Source: an uncultured Collinsella sp. (GTDB taxonomy: Bacteria > Actinomycetota > Coriobacteriia > Coriobacteriales > Coriobacteriaceae). Taken from it: a stretch of 9,380 nucleotides of DNA. The position numbers and the translations under genes were made by a program. Below, one piece after another: positions 5,082-9,380 of the stretch. The notes beneath the pieces were generated by a model. It made no database searches, had not been told where the DNA came from, and was given only the letters and a program-made list of their open reading frames with translations. Location of the stretch: positions 1 through 9,380 of the forward strand of contig CALINZ010000077.1 in assembly GCA_938045085.1 (NCBI GenBank). Reading direction: 5' to 3'. Position 1 is the stretch's first letter. Each line of letters begins with the position of its first letter.

Positions 5082-7850
5082 ATGCTGATGCTCAAAACCG
5101 TCACGGTACTCGAAGCCATCTCCAAGCGCCGCCGCACGGCGCGCCCTGCCGCTCATACCGGCCTGTCCAAGAACACCATATTCGCCGCCACCCATAGTGC
5201 CGAGGACGCCCTCGTACTGCTTGACGCCACGGCAAACGGCCTCACCGTCGAGCAGGCAACTGAGCGCCTGAACGCCGTCGGCCCCAACACCATCGAGGCA
5301 CCGACCAAGACGCTCGCCCGCCGCATCGCCGACGCCTTCATCGATCCCTTCGCCGGCATCCTCGCCGCGCTCGCGCTGGTCTCGCTCTACATCGACGTGC
5401 TCGCCGTGCCCGAGCCGCAGCGCGACCCCTCCACGGTCATCGTCATCGGCATCATGCTGCTGGTATCGGGCGGTATGAAGTTTATCCAGGAAGCCCGCAG
5501 CGGCAATGCGGCAGAGGCCCTCAAGGACCTGGTCTCCAACACTTGCACCGTCCTGCGCGACGGCGAGCGCGTCGAGATCCTCTTCGACGAGCTCGCCCCC
5601 GGCGATGTGATCCGCCTCTCTGCCGGCGATATGGTGCCGGCCGATGCCCGCGTCATCACCGCGCGCGACCTGTTTGTGATCGAGTCCGCACTCACCGGCG
5701 AGAGCGAGGCCGTCGAGAAGACCGCTGCCATCACCGTCGTCGATGGCGCCGACGGCTCCGCGCTGCCGCTCTCTGCCTGCAAGAACATCGTCTTTACCGG
5801 CACCTCCGTGCAAAACGGCACCGCCATGGCGCTTGTCGTTGCCACCGGCTCGGACACCTACCTGGGCGACATCGCCAAGATGCTCAACGGGCGCGGCGAG
5901 AAGAGCGCGTTTGACCGCGGTGTCTCGAGCGTCTCCATGCTGCTCGTACGCCTCATGCTCGTTATGGCGCCGGCCGTCTTTGCCATCAACGCCGCCACCA
6001 AGGGCAACGTCATCGACGCGCTGCTGTTCGCCACGAGCGTGGCCGTGGGCATCACGCCGCAGATGCTTCCCGTCATCGTGACCACGAGCCTGTCGCAGGG
6101 CGCCAAGGACCTCGCCCGTCGCCAGGTTATCGTCAAGGAGCTGCCGGCGATTCAAAACCTCGGAGCGATGGACGTCCTGTGCTGCGACAAGACCGGCACC
6201 CTCACCGAAGACCGCATCGTGCTCGAGCGCTACCTCAACACCGATGGCAACGAGGACGCGCGCGTGCTGCGCCATGCGTTTTTGAACAGCTTCTTCCAGA
6301 CCGGTCTCAAAAACCTTATCGACCTGGCCGTAATCGACCGTGCCGATGTGACGCCCTCGACCGTCGTGCCCGATTCCATGTTGGGCCAGACTCTGCGCGA
6401 CCGTTATACCAAGGTCGACGAGGTTCCCTTCGATTTCTCGCGCCGTCGCCTGAGCGTAGTTGTCGCCGACTCCCAAGGCAAAACCCAGATGGTTACCAAG
6501 GGAGCTGCCGAGGAAATGCTCGAGATCTGCTCCTTTGTCGAGGTCAACGGTATCGCCCAGCCGCTCACCGAAGATAAGCTCGCCCAGATTCGCAAGCAGG
6601 TCGCCGATCTTAACGCCGAGGGCCTGCGCGTGATTGCCGTGGCGCAGAAGACCAATCCGCGCTGCGTGGGCGAGTTTGGCATTGCCGACGAGTGCGACAT
6701 GGTGCTGATGGGCTTTTTGGCCTTCCTCGATCCGCCCAAAGCAAGTGCCGCAGGCGCCGTCGCCACCCTCGAGGCCAAGGGCGTAGCGGTCAAGGTCCTG
6801 ACCGGCGATAACGTCCGCGTCGCCGCCACCGTCTGCGAGCAGATTGGTATCGACGCGAGCAACGTTTTGCTCGGCTCCGAGATCGATGCGCTCGACGACG
6901 CAGAGCTTGCCGAGCGTGCCGAGAAAACCCATCTCTTCGCCAAGCTCTCGCCGCTGCAGAAGGCGCGCCCGGTGCGCGTCATGCGCGAGCTGCTCGGCCA
7001 CACCGTGGGCTTTATGGGCGACGGCATCAACGACGCCGCTGCCATGCGTGCGAGCGATTGCGGCATCTCAGTCGATTCGGCCGTCGACATCGCCAAGGAA
7101 TCCGCCGATATCATCTTGCTTCAGAAGGACCTGGGCGTGCTCGAGCGCGGCATCATCGAAGGCCGCCGCACCTACGGCAACCTGCTCAAGTACCTCAAGA
7201 CCACGGTGAGCTCCAACTTTGGCAACGTGCTGTCCGTGACCGTCGCGAGCTTGTTCTTGCCGTTTTTGCCTATGAGCGCTCTGCAGCTGGTGCTGCTATC
7301 GCTCGTCTACGAGATCGTGTGCATCGCGCTGCCGTGGGACACCGTCGATGACGCCTGGACTGCCCGTCCGCGTGCCTGGGATGCAGCGTCCATCAAAGGC
7401 TTTATGCTCGAGCTGGGCCCCGTGAGTTCGCTGTTTGACATCGTGACCTTCGCCGCGCTCTTCTTTGTGGTGTGCCCTGCCACCGTAGGCGCAAGCTGGT
7501 CCGAGCTCGCCGGGACGGGCAACGTCGCGGGTATAGCGACCTTCGCCGCGATCTTCCAGAGCGGCTGGTTTGTCGAGTCCATGTGGTCGCAGACACTCGT
7601 GGTCCACATGCTGCGCTCCCCGCGCCTGCCGAGCCCGCGCGACCACGCCGCGCCCGCGCTGTGCGCGCTCACCGTGCTAGGCCTGGCGCTTGTCACCTGG
7701 CTACCGGCAAGCCCCATCGCCGATGCGCTCGGCCTCATGGCACTGCCCGCGAGCTTTTTCGCGCTGCTCATCGGCATCGTCACCGCCTACATCGCGCTCA
7801 CTCAGCTGGCAAAGCGCCGCTACATTGCACGCCACGGCGAGCTGCTGTAG
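5082..7850 (+). CDS. mgtA: Magnesium-transporting P-type ATPase (P3B, MgtA-type)
   Basis: A 922-residue membrane ATPase that couples ATP hydrolysis to Mg2+ import. Landmarks in order: cation ATPase N-domain (about 35-85); actuator motif TGES (205-208); M4 motif VGITPQMLP (322-330); phosphorylation motif DKTGTLT with Asp369; nucleotide-binding KGA (473-475); TGDN (574-577); hinge GDGIND (646-651); then C-terminal membrane segments from NFGNVLSV (712-719) through PFLPMSALQLVLLSLVYEI and LPWD (750-753), as in MgtA/MgtB. The MgtA-like run VKELPAIQNLGAMDVLCCDKTG (351-372) separates it from Ca2+ ATPases. Compared with E. coli MgtA (898 residues) it carries Q rather than E in the TPE motif of M4. 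The start is supported by AAGGAGGA (5070-5077). It is monocistronic behind a long leader with an upstream ORF; expression is expected to rise when Mg2+ is low. Confidence 0.95.
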   Translation: MLMLKTVTVLEAISKRRRTARPAAHTGLSKNTIFAATHSAEDALVLLDATANGLTVEQATERLNAVGPNTIEAPTKTLARRIADAFIDPFAGILAALALVSLYIDVLAVPEPQRDPSTVIVIGIMLLVSGGMKFIQEARSGNAAEALKDLVSNTCTVLRDGERVEILFDELAPGDVIRLSAGDMVPADARVITARDLFVIESALTGESEAVEKTAAITVVDGADGSALPLSACKNIVFTGTSVQNGTAMALVVATGSDTYLGDIAKMLNGRGEKSAFDRGVSSVSMLLVRLMLVMAPAVFAINAATKGNVIDALLFATSVAVGITPQMLPVIVTTSLSQGAKDLARRQVIVKELPAIQNLGAMDVLCCDKTGTLTEDRIVLERYLNTDGNEDARVLRHAFLNSFFQTGLKNLIDLAVIDRADVTPSTVVPDSMLGQTLRDRYTKVDEVPFDFSRRRLSVVVADSQGKTQMVTKGAAEEMLEICSFVEVNGIAQPLTEDKLAQIRKQVADLNAEGLRVIAVAQKTNPRCVGEFGIADECDMVLMGFLAFLDPPKASAAGAVATLEAKGVAVKVLTGDNVRVAATVCEQIGIDASNVLLGSEIDALDDAELAERAEKTHLFAKLSPLQKARPVRVMRELLGHTVGFMGDGINDAAAMRASDCGISVDSAVDIAKESADIILLQKDLGVLERGIIEGRRTYGNLLKYLKTTVSSNFGNVLSVTVASLFLPFLPMSALQLVLLSLVYEIVCIALPWDTVDDAWTARPRAWDAASIKGFMLELGPVSSLFDIVTFAALFFVVCPATVGASWSELAGTGNVAGIATFAAIFQSGWFVESMWSQTLVVHMLRSPRLPSPRDHAAPALCALTVLGLALVTWLPASPIADALGLMALPASFFALLIGIVTAYIALTQLAKRRYIARHGELL

Positions 7851-7909
7851 CAAGCAGACGGAAAACACCCTGCCAGTTGCCGTTGCCACTACCACAGCTG
7901 CCAACGCCT

Positions 7910-7933
7910 CTGCCGCTGCCGCTGCCGCTGCCG
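7910..7933 (+). repeat. CTGCCG hexamer tandem repeat
   Basis: Four exact tandem copies of CTGCCG, preceded by looser GTTGCC/CTGCCA units from about 7869. It lies 60 bp after the mgtA stop. It reads as an Ala-rich tract in one frame, but the frames there have no ribosome site or family match. A slippage-prone microsatellite of unknown effect. Confidence 0.7.
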
Positions 7934-7952
7934 CAATCTATCCCCTCAGCAA

Positions 7953-8015
7953 TTGCGGTGAAATAGTTCCTGTTTAAAGCCGCGTGACTTTAATTTAGGG
8001 ACTATTCCACCGCAA
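7953..8015. terminator. Long inverted repeat between convergent mgtA and luxR
   Basis: Arms TTGCGGTG-A-AATAGT-T-CCT (7953-7971) and AGG-G-ACTATT-C-CACCGCAA (7997-8015) pair over 19 positions with one A-C mismatch and one T-G wobble, around a 25-nt AT-rich loop. It sits between the ends of two converging genes, so it may serve as a two-way terminator, though no T-run follows on the plus strand. Like the repeats at 2207, 3659 and 3734 it could be a REP-type element; on the minus strand GGTGGAATAGTCCC faintly resembles the arm CGTGGATAATCTCCC of the fic-flanking repeat. Confidence 0.6.
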
Positions 8016-8031
8016 CTTATTGGGAAATTAG

Positions 8032-9380
8032 CTAGTCCTTGGGCGTCCAGGACCAGAAGAAGTTGATAAGGGCCACACGCGAGGCGGTATCGGTCTTTTT
8101 GTTGATCGAGGAAATGTGACGATAGAGCGTGGAGCGCGAAAGGAAGAGCGTTGTGGCGATGTCCTGAACGCTCTGGTCCGAAACGACCAAGGCCTCAAGA
8201 ATATCGCGCTCGCGCTCTGTAAGCTCAAAGGTGGTGACGAAGGCATCGAGGCGTTCATCGGACGTGAGCTCCGCTGCCTCCACGGGCTCGGGGTCGGAGC
8301 ATGTGGGCGCAAGATCCCCACCAAGATCGTCGGTGGCAAGCAGCAGGCCATCCTGCATCGCGACATCATCGGCCCGTTGCCCCAACTGCCCCAGCAGCGT
8401 AATCGCAATACCCACAAACATCACGAGCGCCGCTCCGACTGCAGCCAGCACGTTTTGACTCGAGATGATTGCCACCGCCGGCGCCGTCACGAGCATCGAG
8501 CACACGTTGTTGACGACGCGGCCCATACACGGCCAAAAATATGACCAGCGCGCATAGAGCGAGATGGCGGCGAATTTTGTGGTAAAGAACACCACAAAGA
8601 AGCCCGAGCCCAGATAAAAGATGATCGTGGCAGCAAGCTCGTTGCCGCCGTTGCCGTCGATGATGAGCACAAAGAACGAAAGCGTGGACAACATGGCGGC
8701 GCATGTCATGCCGATATTCATATACGAACGGCCGCGCAGGTCAAATAGGACGCCGGCGGCTAACGAGCTCACGACAAGCAGCAAGCGCGGCCAGTCACCC
8801 AAATCAACGGCTCCGGTAGCATGCAGGGTTGTGAGGCCCGCGTTGAGAGCGGCGAATACGCCGGAAAGATACGCTGTCGCCACGGTCAAGCGAGCTACAG
8901 TGCGGCGGAATGCCGCCTTTGCCTCGGGATCGTCATGCCACTTGGCGCCATATTCCAGAGCATCTACCGAAAGCCCGGCAACACTGGGTTCAAAGTTGGG
9001 ATCGGACTCGTCGCGCAGCTTGGCGCGTCGGGCACCGTGAAGCAACGCCACCTGCGCGATCGCGCAAACAACCAGAGCAGCCTGCTGAGGAATGCCGGCA
9101 GGCATCACCATGTGGTTGAGGACCTGCACCAGAACGCCCATGGCGTAAGAAAGTGCGGCGGCGCGCGCCAGGCAAGGCGTCCGCGCAAAGCGCCGCGCAA
9201 AGTTTGCGTGGGCAGTCGATCCGCAGTGGCCCAGGGCGCAGCACGCCACCAGGCCGCCGGCAATTACCACCTCAAACCGCACTGCCATAATCATCAGCAG
9301 CAACGCCGATACCAAAAGCACGCCTGTAATATCGCTCGTCGCATCGATCGTCTGGGGACGGCGATAGTACAGAAATGGGC
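8032..9380 (-). CDS. LuxR-family regulator with multi-span membrane N-terminus (partial)
   Basis: The frame stays open to the right edge, so the 5' end is missing; 448 residues are visible. About ten hydrophobic segments are seen in the first 335 visible residues (for example around 18-32, 36-50, 72-90, 99-114, 163-182, 198-213, 222-240, 249-268, 286-307 and 310-332), then an acidic linker (about 340-382) and a C-terminal LuxR/GerE helix-turn-helix (about 384-444: FELTERERDILEALVVSDQSVQDIATTLFLSRSTLYRHISSI). This is the membrane-bound LuxR architecture common in Coriobacteriia such as Eggerthella, Slackia and Collinsella. It probably senses a ligand or membrane state and binds DNA from the membrane. 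The target is unknown and no partner gene is in view. A GTG at 9319-9321 is a possible internal start, but in-frame coding upstream makes a longer protein more likely. Confidence 0.9.
   Translation of the reverse strand, partial: PFLYYRRPQTIDATSDITGVLLVSALLLMIMAVRFEVVIAGGLVACCALGHCGSTAHANFARRFARTPCLARAAALSYAMGVLVQVLNHMVMPAGIPQQAALVVCAIAQVALLHGARRAKLRDESDPNFEPSVAGLSVDALEYGAKWHDDPEAKAAFRRTVARLTVATAYLSGVFAALNAGLTTLHATGAVDLGDWPRLLLVVSSLAAGVLFDLRGRSYMNIGMTCAAMLSTLSFFVLIIDGNGGNELAATIIFYLGSGFFVVFFTTKFAAISLYARWSYFWPCMGRVVNNVCSMLVTAPAVAIISSQNVLAAVGAALVMFVGIAITLLGQLGQRADDVAMQDGLLLATDDLGGDLAPTCSDPEPVEAAELTSDERLDAFVTTFELTERERDILEALVVSDQSVQDIATTLFLSRSTLYRHISSINKKTDTASRVALINFFWSWTPKD

Noticed and set aside
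5055..7001. 648-codon open frame antisense to mgtA
   Set aside because: It is a mirror of a G/C-rich coding strand: composition is dominated by Gly, Asp, His and Arg, with no ribosome site or family motif, and mgtA has all its catalytic motifs on the other strand.
7472..7977. Arg/Ala-rich open frames over the mgtA 3' end and downstream repeat
   Set aside because: They are shadows of mgtA that continue into the CTGCCG repeat, without start signals or recognisable domains.
1..9380. CRISPR arrays, tRNA or rRNA genes, insertion-sequence transposases
   Set aside because: No regularly spaced direct repeats, cloverleaf-like segments or transposase motifs were seen on either strand.

Overview
The window looks like a high-G+C Gram-positive gut actinobacterium of the class Coriobacteriia, most likely Collinsella or a close relative. 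The reasons are G/C-rich third codon positions in most genes, a LuxR-type regulator with a long multi-span membrane N-terminus (a family strongly expanded in Coriobacteriia), and many intergenic palindromes. The genus call is inference.

Layout, left to right. (1) Positions 1-104 hold part of a structured repeat just downstream of a minus-strand lipoprotein gene (109-666). (2) A single-domain glucose-type PTS IIA gene (900-1436, minus) has its own promoter and terminator. It is divergent from a SIS-domain gene (1612-2175, plus) that looks like an RpiR-family sugar-phosphate regulator without its DNA-binding domain. (3) A class II Fic AMP-transferase gene (2462-3634) has visibly lower G+C than its neighbours. 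It sits behind an array of operator-like half-sites and is bracketed by two near-identical 68-bp hairpin repeats (2207-2274 and 3659-3726). (4) A dense cluster of palindromes fills 3659-3964 up to the stop codon of pyrE (3964-4644, minus). The last of these is a second copy of the element at 1-104. (5) A consensus-like promoter with a palindrome over its -35 box starts a leader of about 270 nt. The leader carries a 23-codon upstream ORF with a near-perfect Shine-Dalgarno site and precedes mgtA, a P3B-type Mg2+-transporting ATPase (5082-7850). (6) A hexamer tandem repeat and a long inverted repeat separate mgtA from the convergent luxR-type gene (8032 to beyond the right edge).

The genes do not form one pathway: pyrimidine synthesis, Mg2+ uptake, PTS phosphotransfer, a Fic toxin/regulator and a membrane-bound transcription factor lie side by side, mostly as single-gene units. 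The best leads for undescribed biology are non-coding: the two-hairpin 3' element with a conserved core and diverged but still self-complementary arms; the mgtA leader with its upstream ORF; and the autoregulation-like operator array of the fic cassette between hairpin repeats.
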